In this document: positions 17,876 to 26,537 of the stretch, piece by piece
How the letters are laid out: every line of letters begins with the position of its first letter
Numbering within the stretch: position 1 is the first letter of the stretch
Assembly: GCF_022810765.1 (NCBI RefSeq)
Contig: NZ_CP094494.1
Location: 558,001 to 622,000, forward strand
DNA from: Winogradskyella sp. MH6
GTDB lineage: Bacteria; Bacteroidota; Bacteroidia; Flavobacteriales; Flavobacteriaceae
DNA: 64,000 bases
Direction of reading: 5' to 3'
The notes under the pieces: model-generated
What the model saw: the letters and a program-made list of their open reading frames with translations, nothing else
Databases searched by the model: none
Told to the model about the DNA's origin: nothing
Position numbers and translations under genes: made by a program

Positions 17876-18976
17876 ATGGCTCAACAAACCTTATCATTCT
17901 CTCGTGTTGACTCGGCGAAGTTCTTTAGAACCTTAAACAAACGCGTCAACAATTATTTTAAAGAAAACAATATTAAAAGAACAGGTAATTGGCAACTTTG
18001 GATAAAGACGGTTGTTATGTTTGCAATCTTCTTAACTCCATATTTTCTGCTTCTTACTTTAGACATTCCTACATGGGCTCAATTACTACTAACTGTTGTT
18101 ATGGGTATTGGTATGGCAGGAGTTGGTATGAATGTAATGCACGACGGTAACCATGGTGCTTTTTCTAATAAAGAATGGGTTAACCGCTTAATGGGAAGCA
18201 GCATCTACATCTTGGCAGGAAATGTTTACAACTGGCAAGTACAACACAATGTACTTCATCATACATACACCAATATTCATGGTCATGACGAAGATTTGGA
18301 AGCAGGTAGAATTCTAAGATTTTCAGAACACGCAGCATGGCATAAGCACCACAAATTTCAACATTATTATTCTATTTTCTTGTATGGTTTATTAACCATA
18401 AACTGGGCAATTACCACAGACTTTCAGCAAATGAAACGTTATATGAAGCGTAAATTATCCTATGGAAAATTTCCAAACCCTATTGTTAACTGGAGTAAAT
18501 TGGTTATTTCTAAGTTACTATATGTTTCTATGTGGATTGTACTTCCTATCGTTTTAACCGATTTAGCTTGGTATCAAGTATTAATAGGCTTTTTTATTAT
18601 GCATTATGTTGCTGGCCTAATTCTAAGCGTTGTTTTTCAATTAGCTCACGTTATGGACGAGGCTGAAATGCCAATGCCAGAAAAAGATGGTACCATGAAG
18701 AACACTTGGGCAATTCATCAGCTAAAAACTACCGTTAATTTTGGTGCTAAAAATTGGTTGGTAAACTGGTATACTGGAGGTTTAAATCATCAGGTAGAGC
18801 ATCATATTTTTCCAAATATAAGCCATATTCACTACGGAAAAATAGCTAAAATTGTAAAAGACACTGCCAAAGAATTTAATTTACCTTATAAAGAATACGA
18901 AACCACAAGAAAAGCGATTGTAGCGCATTTTAGATTTCTCAAAGAAATGGGAATGCGCCCAGCAATGCAAGCATAA
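17876..18976 (+). CDS. Membrane fatty acid desaturase
   Basis: Di-iron membrane desaturase of 366 residues that introduces a double bond into acyl chains, probably for membrane fluidity at low temperature. Three histidine boxes are visible: HDGNH (89-93), HNVLHH (124-129) and HQVEHH (305-310). The last has the Q-for-H substitution of front-end (delta-5/delta-6-type) desaturases. Unlike eukaryotic front-end enzymes there is no cytochrome b5 domain. Hydrophobic segments lie about 43-85, 165-180 and 210-255. Regiospecificity cannot be read from sequence. The aminotransferase gene follows 18 bp later and may be co-transcribed. Confidence 0.92.
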   Translation: MAQQTLSFSRVDSAKFFRTLNKRVNNYFKENNIKRTGNWQLWIKTVVMFAIFLTPYFLLLTLDIPTWAQLLLTVVMGIGMAGVGMNVMHDGNHGAFSNKEWVNRLMGSSIYILAGNVYNWQVQHNVLHHTYTNIHGHDEDLEAGRILRFSEHAAWHKHHKFQHYYSIFLYGLLTINWAITTDFQQMKRYMKRKLSYGKFPNPIVNWSKLVISKLLYVSMWIVLPIVLTDLAWYQVLIGFFIMHYVAGLILSVVFQLAHVMDEAEMPMPEKDGTMKNTWAIHQLKTTVNFGAKNWLVNWYTGGLNHQVEHHIFPNISHIHYGKIAKIVKDTAKEFNLPYKEYETTRKAIVAHFRFLKEMGMRPAMQA

Positions 18977-18994
18977 TTCTATTATAACTAACAC

Positions 18995-20179
18995 ATGAAC
19001 CAACTTTCTGATAGAATTAATAATCTATCAACTTCAGCAACCCTAGCTATGGCTGCAAAAGCCAGAGAACTCAGAGCAGAGGGTAAAGACATTATTGGCT
19101 TAAGTCTCGGTGAACCCGATTTTAACACACCAGATTTTGTAAAGGAAGCCGCCATAAAAGCTATAAATGATAATTATAACAGCTACACACCTGTTGATGG
19201 TTATGTAGAGCTAAAAGACGCCATCATAACCAAGTTTAAGCGCGATAATGAGCTAGATTATTCAAGATCTCAAATTGTGGTATCTACAGGTGCTAAGCAA
19301 TCATTATTCAACATTGCCTCCGTAATGCTTAATGATGGTGACGAAGTTATTTTACCGTGTCCTTATTGGGTTAGCTACGCTGATATTATAAAACTTAATG
19401 GAGGTGTTCCGGTTGAAGTAAAAACAGATATTTCTAACGACTTTAAGATAACTGCAGAGCAACTTGAAGCGGCCATTACACCAAAAACAAAAATGCTTTG
19501 GTATAGCTCTCCTTGCAACCCAAGTGGTTCTGTATATAGTAAAGAAGAATTAAGAGCTATTGCAGATGTATTACAAAAACACCCAAACATATATGTGGCT
19601 TCTGATGAAATCTATGAGCACATCAATTTTATTGGTGGACACCATAGCATGGCACAGTTTGAAGATATGTATGACCGAACTATTACTGTAAATGGTGTCT
19701 CTAAAGCCTTTGCGATGACAGGTTGGAGAATCGGTTATATTGGTGCGCCAGACTGGATTGCCAGAGCTTGTAACAAAATGCAAGGCCAAGTGACTAGTGG
19801 AGCAAATTGTATTGCACAGCGCGCAGTCATTTCTGCCTTAGAAGCTGACCCTTCTCGTATAAAATATATGATTGATGAGTTTAAAGAACGTCGTAAGTTG
19901 ATCTTAGGCTTATTAGAAGATATAGAAGGTTTTAAAACTAACGAGCCAGAAGGTGCTTTTTATGTGTTTCCTAATGTGTCTGCTTATTTTGGAAAAACTA
20001 TAAAAGGAAAAACCATTAATAATGCGACTGACATGTCTTTATTCTTACTGGAAGAAGCTCTAGTAGCTACGGTAACTGGCGAAGCTTTTGGAAATCCAGA
20101 TTGTATACGTATTTCTTATGCTGCGTCGAAAGAACAGATTATTGAAGCCGTTAAAAGGATTAAGGAAGCCTTAAGTTAG
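18995..20179 (+). CDS. aspC: Aspartate aminotransferase (class I aminotransferase)
   Basis: PLP enzyme of 394 residues exchanging amino groups between aspartate and 2-oxoglutarate. It shows the subgroup I-gamma (thermophile/prephenate-type AAT) style: SLGEPDFNTP near residue 37, YTPVDGY, SSPCNPSGSVYS, ASDEIYEH and the PLP lysine Lys237 in GVSKAFAMTGWRIGY. The conserved Arg that binds the substrate carboxylate is in CIRISYAAS near the C-terminus. Some members also use prephenate, so specificity is probable rather than proven. It ends at a bidirectional terminator. Confidence 0.93.
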   Translation: MNQLSDRINNLSTSATLAMAAKARELRAEGKDIIGLSLGEPDFNTPDFVKEAAIKAINDNYNSYTPVDGYVELKDAIITKFKRDNELDYSRSQIVVSTGAKQSLFNIASVMLNDGDEVILPCPYWVSYADIIKLNGGVPVEVKTDISNDFKITAEQLEAAITPKTKMLWYSSPCNPSGSVYSKEELRAIADVLQKHPNIYVASDEIYEHINFIGGHHSMAQFEDMYDRTITVNGVSKAFAMTGWRIGYIGAPDWIARACNKMQGQVTSGANCIAQRAVISALEADPSRIKYMIDEFKERRKLILGLLEDIEGFKTNEPEGAFYVFPNVSAYFGKTIKGKTINNATDMSLFLLEEALVATVTGEAFGNPDCIRISYAASKEQIIEAVKRIKEALS

Positions 20180-20202
20180 AAAACCCAATAACAATTTTAT
20201 AA

Positions 20203-20237
20203 AAAAGCTATAACACAGCGTTTGTGTTATAGCTTTT
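20203..20237. terminator. Bidirectional terminator after aspC
   Basis: 15-bp perfect stem AAAAGCTATAACACA / TGTGTTATAGCTTTT with a 5-nt loop, between convergent genes. Confidence 0.92.
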
Positions 20238-20240
20238 CTT

Positions 20241-20501
20241 TTATGATGCCACTAGCATCCAAACCAAAATTGTTATTATTATTGCTGAGGCAACACTAAT
20301 CTTAAACCATAAGATATTTTGCTCTCTTTTTAACTTCTTTCTTATTTCAAGCAACATTTCAGGTGTCGCTTCAGGGAAGTCGTAATTTCTCTTTCTGTTT
20401 TTATCATAACCACCTAGTGTCTTTCTAAATCGTTTAGATTTATCAAGCATAACACGTTTATTGCTCTTCAAAGAGCTTATCATTGATTCTGCTAGTGGCA
20501 T
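20241..20501 (-). CDS. Small single-helix membrane protein, unknown function
   Basis: 86 residues: a strongly basic N-terminal two thirds (KSNKRVMLDKSKRFRKTL, KKLKRE) and one C-terminal membrane helix (about residues 65-84). Likely a tail-anchored inner-membrane protein with its basic part in the cytosol. No family recognised. Its ATG and the convergent terminator at its end support it as a real gene. A second tiny tail-anchored protein lies 88 bp upstream on the same strand. Confidence 0.6.
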   Translation of the reverse strand: MPLAESMISSLKSNKRVMLDKSKRFRKTLGGYDKNRKRNYDFPEATPEMLLEIRKKLKREQNILWFKISVASAIIITILVWMLVAS

Positions 20502-20589
20502 AATGTCGTTACTTTATTTCCTTATTAATTATTTAAACTAACCCAAATAACAGAATGACAGGTAACGTTCAGAAAATGAGGTGTATGTT

Positions 20590-20838
20590 TTAGAAAATAG
20601 CGATTAAAGCTATCACAAATACAGACAATTTTAAGATTGCCGCTATGTGATCTACATTGCTAAACTGTGAAGCCTTTACACGTTGTCTAATTCCGAAAAC
20701 AGATTTTGCAGTAGCGCTGCTAAAGTTGTACTTCACAATAGATTTGTAACTAGAATTTAACAAACCATTTGTTGTGTAATGAGATACCACAATGGGTTCT
20801 GGTACAGATTCTAATTCTTGATTTAATACTAATTCCAT
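20590..20838 (-). CDS. Small single-helix membrane protein, unknown function
   Basis: 82 residues with a hydrophobic C-terminal helix (HIAAILKLSVFVIALIAIF, residues 64-82) and a polar N-terminus. It has the same architecture as the neighbouring 86-residue protein but no obvious sequence identity. No family recognised. A CATATTTG box close to the TAnnTTTG consensus lies about 25 bp upstream on the minus strand. Confidence 0.55.
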   Translation of the reverse strand: MELVLNQELESVPEPIVVSHYTTNGLLNSSYKSIVKYNFSSATAKSVFGIRQRVKASQFSNVDHIAAILKLSVFVIALIAIF

Positions 20839-21003
20839 GATTGATAATTTTTAATTGGTTACGCAAATATGACGCAACAGAACTAAAAATGTTACAGACC
20901 ATGTTACAACAACAGCTTGATTTTGAGTACCTAAAACTTAAAAAATAGCAGTAAAATTATAGGCTAGCTTAATTTTAAAAAACTTTGAAAAAAAATTAAA
21001 AAT

Positions 21004-22506
21004 TTATCTGTTCCTCCAGAAAAAAGGTGTCATAATAATAAGTACGGTGAACAATTCCAATCTACCAATGAGCATTAAAAAAGAAGCCCACCATTTCCCT
21101 AAAGGTGGTAATGCGGCATAATTATTTACAGGTCCAAATTCCCCAAGTGCTGGCCCTACATTACCCAAACTAGAGGCAGATAGACCTATAGCAGATTCAA
21201 AATCCATTTGAAACATAGAAAACACCAAGGCTCCAATAATAAAAGATAGCATGTATAGGATAAAAAATCCTAATACGTTAAATACAATATCTTTTGAAAT
21301 GGACTTTGTATTGTAGCGAACCGGTAAAATAGCGTTGGGATGCAATGAACGCTTAAATTCTAAAAATCCGTTTTTTATTAAGATTAAATGTCTTACCACC
21401 TTAACACCACCAGAAGTACTACCTGCAGAACCACCTAAAAACATCAATCCAAAGAAAAACACCGTTAAAAATGGAGTCCACATGGTATAATCTGCAGAAA
21501 CAAATCCTGTTGTGGTTATTACAGTTAACACCTGAAATAAGGCATGCCTGAACGCGCTTTCTCCTTCACCTAAAACCATTGGATGCGCTATTGTAGATTG
21601 CGACACATCTGCCTTAAAATAAATTAAAAGCGCAGCTATGATAGTAAAGATGGCTATAAACTTAAAGTAAAGTTTAAACTCTTCATCTTTTACAATATTA
21701 GAGACTTTCCCTTTAAACAAGTAATAACTCAACACAAAGTTAGTCCCTGCCAAAAACATAAAGAAAATAATAATATATTGAATTGCCGGATTATCATTCC
21801 AATACGCCACACTGGCATTTTTGGTTGAGAAACCTCCTGTAGAAAGCGTACTTAAAGCATGATTAATGGCATCAAAAAACGACATTCCTGCTACTTGTAA
21901 TAAGATGGTTTCTGCCACAGTATAACCAAAATATATTAGCCATAGACGCTTTGCAGTATCTGTAATCCTTGGATGCAATTTATCTCCGCCAGGACCTGGT
22001 GCTTCAGCAGCAAAAAGCTGCATACCTCCTACTCCTAACAACGGAAGAATTGCAATGGCTAGTACAATAATTCCCATACCACCAATCCAATGTGTCATAC
22101 TTCGCCAAAACAATACACCTTCTGGAAGCACTTCGATATCGTTAAGAATACTAGCACCTGTTGTGGTATAACCAGATATGGTTTCAAAAAAAGCTTCAGT
22201 AAAAGTTGGCATGGCTCCTGTTGCCATGTAGGGCAAAGTTCCTGTAAGCGACATTACTATCCAACCAAAAGCAACAACAATGTAACCTTCGCGCTTATTC
22301 ATCTCCTTACTATGGTTTTTGGTGCCATACATAGCAGCAGCTCCAATGAGCAAAGTAGATAAACTTGCTAAAAATAGATTTAAGGTGACACCATCTTTGT
22401 AAATAAGACTAATTAATGCCGCCAACATCATAAAACCACCATTGAAAAGCAATAACAGTCCAAAAAAATGGAAAATGATTTTATAGTTTAGTCGGATTCT
22501 AGACAT
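21004..22506 (-). CDS. trkH: Trk-type K+ uptake protein, membrane subunit
   Basis: Potassium channel-like transporter of the inner membrane, 500 residues. It has four repeated M1-P-M2 units; selectivity-filter regions are visible as ETISGYTTTGAS, LSTLSTGGFSTK, LTVITTTGFVSADY and SASSLGNVGPA. It works with the cytosolic ring protein TrkA, encoded 8 bp upstream. With NQR pumping Na+ out, this gives the expected ion set of a marine cell. Both genes are on the minus strand and should form one operon. Confidence 0.96.
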   Translation of the reverse strand: MSRIRLNYKIIFHFFGLLLLFNGGFMMLAALISLIYKDGVTLNLFLASLSTLLIGAAAMYGTKNHSKEMNKREGYIVVAFGWIVMSLTGTLPYMATGAMPTFTEAFFETISGYTTTGASILNDIEVLPEGVLFWRSMTHWIGGMGIIVLAIAILPLLGVGGMQLFAAEAPGPGGDKLHPRITDTAKRLWLIYFGYTVAETILLQVAGMSFFDAINHALSTLSTGGFSTKNASVAYWNDNPAIQYIIIFFMFLAGTNFVLSYYLFKGKVSNIVKDEEFKLYFKFIAIFTIIAALLIYFKADVSQSTIAHPMVLGEGESAFRHALFQVLTVITTTGFVSADYTMWTPFLTVFFFGLMFLGGSAGSTSGGVKVVRHLILIKNGFLEFKRSLHPNAILPVRYNTKSISKDIVFNVLGFFILYMLSFIIGALVFSMFQMDFESAIGLSASSLGNVGPALGEFGPVNNYAALPPLGKWWASFLMLIGRLELFTVLIIMTPFFWRNR

Positions 22507-22514
22507 AATTCAGC

Positions 22515-23864
22515 TTAAGAGAAAAAGGTTTCTACTTCAGAGATTGAACGCGGTAAACAACACACTACGACTCTATCACCAGCTTCAATTTTAAAGCTTC
22601 CTAGCGGAATCATACCTTCACCATCTCTAATGACACCACCAAATATAGCAGACCTTGGGAAATTTAAGTCTTTAATAACTTTATTTGTGATTTTAGAGTT
22701 AGGCTTTACCATAAATTCTAACAACTCAGCATTCATGTTAGTAAGCTTGGTCATAGCTACAACCTCACCTTTTCTTATGTATCTAAATATGTTATTTGCT
22801 GCTAACAGTTTTTTGTTGATTAGCGTATCGATACCAATAGACTGTGAGAGCTGGTAATAATCCATATTTTCGACTAAGGCAATTGTTTTTCTTACACCTT
22901 TAGATTTTGCCAAAAGACAAGACATAATGTTGGTTTCAGAATTGCCAGTTACAGATATAAAAGCATCCATATCTATAATATTTTCTTCATCTAAAATATC
23001 AACATTTCTACCGTCACCACAAATAATAAGTGCATTAGGAAGCCTATCTGCCAAATCTTCGGCCATAGCTTGTCTACTCTCTACAAGCTTTACATTAAAT
23101 TTACTCTTACAAAGATCTCTGGCTGTTTTAAATCCTATTTTACTTCCACCAAGAATCATTACATTCTTAATTTCAGATTTTACTTTACCCGAAAGTTCAA
23201 ACAATTCGGCATCACCTCCTTCAGAAGTCATAAACACCACCTTATCACCTTCCTTAAATTGTGTGTCACCACGAGGAATAATAGTATATTGGGTTCCGTA
23301 GCGCTGAATAGCAATTGGAATAAAATGCAACTCAGAATAAAGTTCTGCAGCTTCTTTTACAGTTTTTCCGACAAATTTTGCTGTTCTCGAAAGTCTTAAG
23401 CCTAGCATGGTTAAGGCACCTCCTTCAAACTCATAGGTGTCGTTAAAGCCATACTGGTTTAATAACAACTCAATCTCTGATGCCGCTAAAGATTCTGGTG
23501 AAATTAATTCGTCTATACCGAACTGAGAAAAACCGATAGTCTCTTTTTCTTCAATAAACTCTGTATTAGATATTCTGGCTATGGTACGTTGTGCTCCTAA
23601 CTGCTTAGCCAACACACATGCTGTGATATTTGTAGTCTCGGAAGATGTCACAGCGATAAATAATTCTACCGACTCTATGCGTGCTTCCCTAAGGATTGCA
23701 ATTGACGTGGCATCACCTTTAATCGTTTTTATATCTAGATGTTCACCTGCGTAGGTTAAACTCTCTTTTCTTGTGTCAATAAGGGTTATCTCTTGCGACT
23801 CGTAGGATAATAATTTAGCCAAATGAAATCCTACCTCTCCAGCACCTGCGATAATTATTTTCAT
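22515..23864 (-). CDS. trkA: Trk K+ transport regulatory protein TrkA
   Basis: Cytosolic gating ring of the Trk system, 449 residues. There are two tandem RCK units, each a Rossmann nucleotide-binding domain (starts IIIAGAGEVGFHLAKLL at residue 3 and VMILGGSKIGFKTAR at about 231) followed by a TrkA-C domain. NAD(H) or ATP binding is known for the family. It is the first gene of the operon with trkH. The leader of about 120 nt contains a long imperfect hairpin. Confidence 0.96.
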   Translation of the reverse strand: MKIIIAGAGEVGFHLAKLLSYESQEITLIDTRKESLTYAGEHLDIKTIKGDATSIAILREARIESVELFIAVTSSETTNITACVLAKQLGAQRTIARISNTEFIEEKETIGFSQFGIDELISPESLAASEIELLLNQYGFNDTYEFEGGALTMLGLRLSRTAKFVGKTVKEAAELYSELHFIPIAIQRYGTQYTIIPRGDTQFKEGDKVVFMTSEGGDAELFELSGKVKSEIKNVMILGGSKIGFKTARDLCKSKFNVKLVESRQAMAEDLADRLPNALIICGDGRNVDILDEENIIDMDAFISVTGNSETNIMSCLLAKSKGVRKTIALVENMDYYQLSQSIGIDTLINKKLLAANNIFRYIRKGEVVAMTKLTNMNAELLEFMVKPNSKITNKVIKDLNFPRSAIFGGVIRDGEGMIPLGSFKIEAGDRVVVCCLPRSISEVETFFS

Positions 23865-23895
23865 GTGTTTACTCTTATTGTTTTTTAATGGTCAC

Positions 23896-23967
23896 ATGGA
23901 ACCTTTGATGTTAAAAAATAATAGACCTATTGTAGATTGTCAATTATTTTTAACATGTAGGTTTCAT
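23896..23967 (-). promoter_or_regulatory. Long imperfect hairpin in the trkA leader
   Basis: Arm 1 at 23896-23921 and arm 2 at 23944-23967 pair over about 22 of 24-26 positions (ATGGAACCT... against ...AGGTTTCAT) with a 22-nt loop. It lies between the trkA start and its probable -7 box. There is no T run, so it does not look like a normal terminator. Confidence 0.55.
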
Positions 23968-23992
23968 CTATGTCTTATTCAAAATAAACATA

Positions 23993-24000
23993 CAAATATA
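23993..24000 (-). promoter_or_regulatory. Candidate -7 box of trkA-trkH
   Basis: Minus strand TATATTTG (TAnnTTTG). A minus-strand TTG lies 26 bp upstream, just outside the usual spacing. The rest of the 308-bp gap between trkA and ubiE holds the hairpin and the ubiE promoter and no gene. Confidence 0.45.
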
Positions 24001-24130
24001 GTAAGAAGTAATAAGTTAACGTGTTTCAAAGGTTTAAAGTTCTATTATGCTTTGTGTATTTAAAAATTTAATTCTATTTCTCTAATCACTTTAGGAATAC
24101 ATAAAATTTTTCATTTGTTTTTTGTGAATT

Positions 24131-24158
24131 TTGAAACGAAAAAATTCATGTATTTTTG
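24131..24158 (+). promoter_or_regulatory. Promoter of ubiE
   Basis: TTG, exactly 17 bp, TATTTTTG: one of the best consensus Bacteroidota promoters in the window, 15 bp before the ATG at 24173. It rules out translation from the in-frame TTG at 24131, which is the -33 element. Confidence 0.75.
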
Positions 24159-24172
24159 CCAAAAAAATTTTA

Positions 24173-24904
24173 ATGGCCGAAAAAGTTAAACCCTACAAAG
24201 ACAGTGATGCTTCTAAAAAAGAGCAGGTCACCGAAATGTTTGATACCATTTCTAAAGAATACGATGGACTTAACCGTGTTATTTCTTTTGGCATTGATGT
24301 AAAATGGCGAAATAAAGTCGTTAAAATTGTCAGCAAAAAACAGCCTGAAAACATTTTAGATATTGCAACAGGTACAGGCGACTTGGCCATTAACCTCGCC
24401 TCTACCAATGCCAAAGAAATTATTGGTTTAGACATTAGTAATGGCATGCTAGAGGTTGGCAGAAAAAAAATAGCTTCAAAAAAATTAGAGAGTATAATCT
24501 CTATGGTTATTGGTGATTCTGAAAATTTACCTTTTGAGGACAATACCTTTGATGCTATAACAGTGGCTTTTGGTGTTAGAAATTTTGAAAACCTAGAAAA
24601 AGGACTATCAGAAATATTAAGGGTATTAAAGCCCAACGGAATTTTTGTTATTTTAGAAACGTCGGTACCAACCAACCCAATTTACAAGTTTGGATACAAG
24701 ATTTACTCAAAATTTATTTTACCAACCATAGGAAAATTATTTTCAAAAGATAAAATAGCTTACAATTACCTAAGCGAATCGGCTTCTGTTTTTCCATATG
24801 GTGAGGTATTAAACAATATTTTGAGAAAAATTGGGTTTATTAATGTCGAGGATAAGCCACAAACAATGGGTGTGGCCACTATTTACACAGCATCTAAAGC
24901 ATAA
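24173..24904 (+). CDS. ubiE: Demethylmenaquinone methyltransferase
   Basis: SAM-dependent enzyme for the last step of menaquinone synthesis, 243 residues (also called menG). Features: [20 protein letters not shown], the SAM motif [30 protein letters not shown] and the C-terminal [11 protein letters not shown]. Menaquinone is the expected quinone of flavobacteria and the partner of the NQR complex in this window. The gene stands directly upstream of porT, an arrangement I recall from other Flavobacteriia. Confidence 0.96.
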   Translation: MAEKVKPYKDSDASKKEQVTEMFDTISKEYDGLNRVISFGIDVKWRNKVVKIVSKKQPENILDIATGTGDLAINLASTNAKEIIGLDISNGMLEVGRKKIASKKLESIISMVIGDSENLPFEDNTFDAITVAFGVRNFENLEKGLSEILRVLKPNGIFVILETSVPTNPIYKFGYKIYSKFILPTIGKLFSKDKIAYNYLSESASVFPYGEVLNNILRKIGFINVEDKPQTMGVATIYTASKA

Positions 24905-24996
24905 TTATGAAGGCAATAAGCAATTAGCATACAATGAAAATCGCCTAATTGTATTATAAATTAATAAACTTGTGTTGCTTGAAAATTTTAATATAA

Positions 24997-25713
24997 ATGA
25001 AAAAGATCTTAGTTTTCTTAACCTTTTTAATAGCGTTTCAAACTACAACTGCGCAATTATTTACCAAAGAAAAGGTCGCTAATAACATTGACAATTTAGA
25101 CCAAAAATTTCTGTCTTGGGGTTATTTTCTAGGTTTCAATCAATATGATTTTAAGTTTGATTACGAAGAAAACCTTGATGATATCTTAGTTGACAAAACG
25201 TTTGGATTTCACCTAGGGCTCATTGGAGACATGCGTATTAATGACTACATGAATCTTAGGCTAGAGCCTGGTGTGTTTTTTACAACCAGAAATTTAATGT
25301 ACAACCAAAGCTATTTTGCCGGAACAGATTATAACGACTCTGATTTATTGCGAGAAGTAAAATCTACCTATATACACATTCCGTTATTGTTAAAGGTATC
25401 TACCAAACGAATTAATAATTTTAAACCATTTATTATTGGTGGTTTTTCAACAGCTTTAAACCTTTCTAGCAATCAAGATAATCCAGATGATAATAGTGCT
25501 GGTGAATTTAGAATGAAGAAAAACACCTACTTCTACGAAATTGGTTTTGGTATCGATTTGTACCTATTGTATTTTAAATTTACGCCTTCAATACGTGGTA
25601 TTTTTGCAATTAATGACGAAATTGTAAGAGATGCTGATCCCAACAGTCCATGGACTGGTAATGTTGCTAAAATGCAAACCAGAGGCATTTTTATCAACTT
25701 TACATTTCAATAG
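24997..25713 (+). CDS. porT: Type IX secretion system protein PorT
   Basis: Outer-membrane-associated component of the type IX secretion and gliding machinery (SprT in Flavobacterium johnsoniae). 238 residues with a signal peptide ending at about TTAQ and an eight-strand-barrel-like pattern of alternating residues. Features: KFLSWGYFLGFNQYDFKF, GFHLGLIGDMRINDYMNLRLEPGV and the terminal RGIFINFTFQ. It follows ubiE. Its last 14 bp overlap the 3' end of the convergent methyltransferase gene. Confidence 0.9.
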   Translation: MKKILVFLTFLIAFQTTTAQLFTKEKVANNIDNLDQKFLSWGYFLGFNQYDFKFDYEENLDDILVDKTFGFHLGLIGDMRINDYMNLRLEPGVFFTTRNLMYNQSYFAGTDYNDSDLLREVKSTYIHIPLLLKVSTKRINNFKPFIIGGFSTALNLSSNQDNPDDNSAGEFRMKKNTYFYEIGFGIDLYLLYFKFTPSIRGIFAINDEIVRDADPNSPWTGNVAKMQTRGIFINFTFQ

Positions 25714-26434
25714 TTCGTCTTTTAAATTCGCTCAATACAATAGCTGTTGCGTTGGCGACATTTAGGCTTTCTGTATCCTTACTATTTCCAAATTGAGGGA
25801 TTGTTAATTTTCTATCTATAATAGATGTTATTTTTTCTGAAATACCATTGGCTTCGTTACCCAAAACAATAACACCATCGTTTGGCAAATTGGAGCTATA
25901 AATGTTTTCTCCATTCATGTAAGTTCCAAAAACCTGAGTGTTACTGTTAAACATAAACTCTGCCAGATCAAGGTATGTAATATTAACTCGGGTTAAAGAG
26001 CCCATGGTCGCTTGTACCACTTTAGAATTGTAGCAATCTACGGTATTAAGACTGCAAACCAAATCTTTTACACCATACCAATCGCAAAGTCTTATAATGG
26101 TTCCTAAATTTCCTGGATCTCTTACATCGTCTAAGGCTACAATTAACCCTCTATTGTCTACTTTGACTGGTTTCGGAATTTCAAAAATGGCTAAAGCTGT
26201 ATTTGGGTTTTTTAAAGACGTGATTTTTTTTAATTCATTTTCAGATATTTCTGTAGTTTCATTTTTTGATGCTTCAAAAATCTGTTTTGTAGTATATAAG
26301 CGATGAAGTTTAAAATCAGAATTTAGAAATTCTTCGATTCCTTTTATTCCTTCTACAATAAACAAGCCTAATTGTTGTCTATATTTTTTTTGATTTAAAC
26401 TTTTAATTAACTTTATTTCTTGCTTTGTAACCAT
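25700..26434 (-). CDS. TrmH/SpoU-family RNA 2'-O-methyltransferase
   Basis: SPOUT-class RNA methyltransferase of 244 residues. The N-terminal substrate-binding domain (KQEIKLIKSLNQKKYRQQ, FIVEGIKGIEEFL) precedes the knotted catalytic domain with the three family motifs: DDVRDPGNLGTIIR, VLGNEANGIS and IPQFG...SLNVANATAIV. The target (rRNA or tRNA ribose) is not evident. Convergent with porT and divergent from tamL; the tamL promoter starts just outside its 5' end. Confidence 0.92.
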   Translation of the reverse strand: MVTKQEIKLIKSLNQKKYRQQLGLFIVEGIKGIEEFLNSDFKLHRLYTTKQIFEASKNETTEISENELKKITSLKNPNTALAIFEIPKPVKVDNRGLIVALDDVRDPGNLGTIIRLCDWYGVKDLVCSLNTVDCYNSKVVQATMGSLTRVNITYLDLAEFMFNSNTQVFGTYMNGENIYSSNLPNDGVIVLGNEANGISEKITSIIDRKLTIPQFGNSKDTESLNVANATAIVLSEFKRRTIEM

Positions 26435-26453
26435 TAAAATGTCTTTACATTTG
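26425..26453 (+). promoter_or_regulatory. Promoter of tamL
   Basis: TTG, 18 bp, TACATTTG on the plus strand, about 85 bp before tamL. It overlaps the first codons of the divergent methyltransferase gene. Confidence 0.6.
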
Positions 26454-26537
26454 CTTAGATTAAATACAAAGTAAACCTTTTTTGGACTAATTTTTGTTTA
26501 TAACAACCAATATCAAAAAAACATACATCAAATAAGC

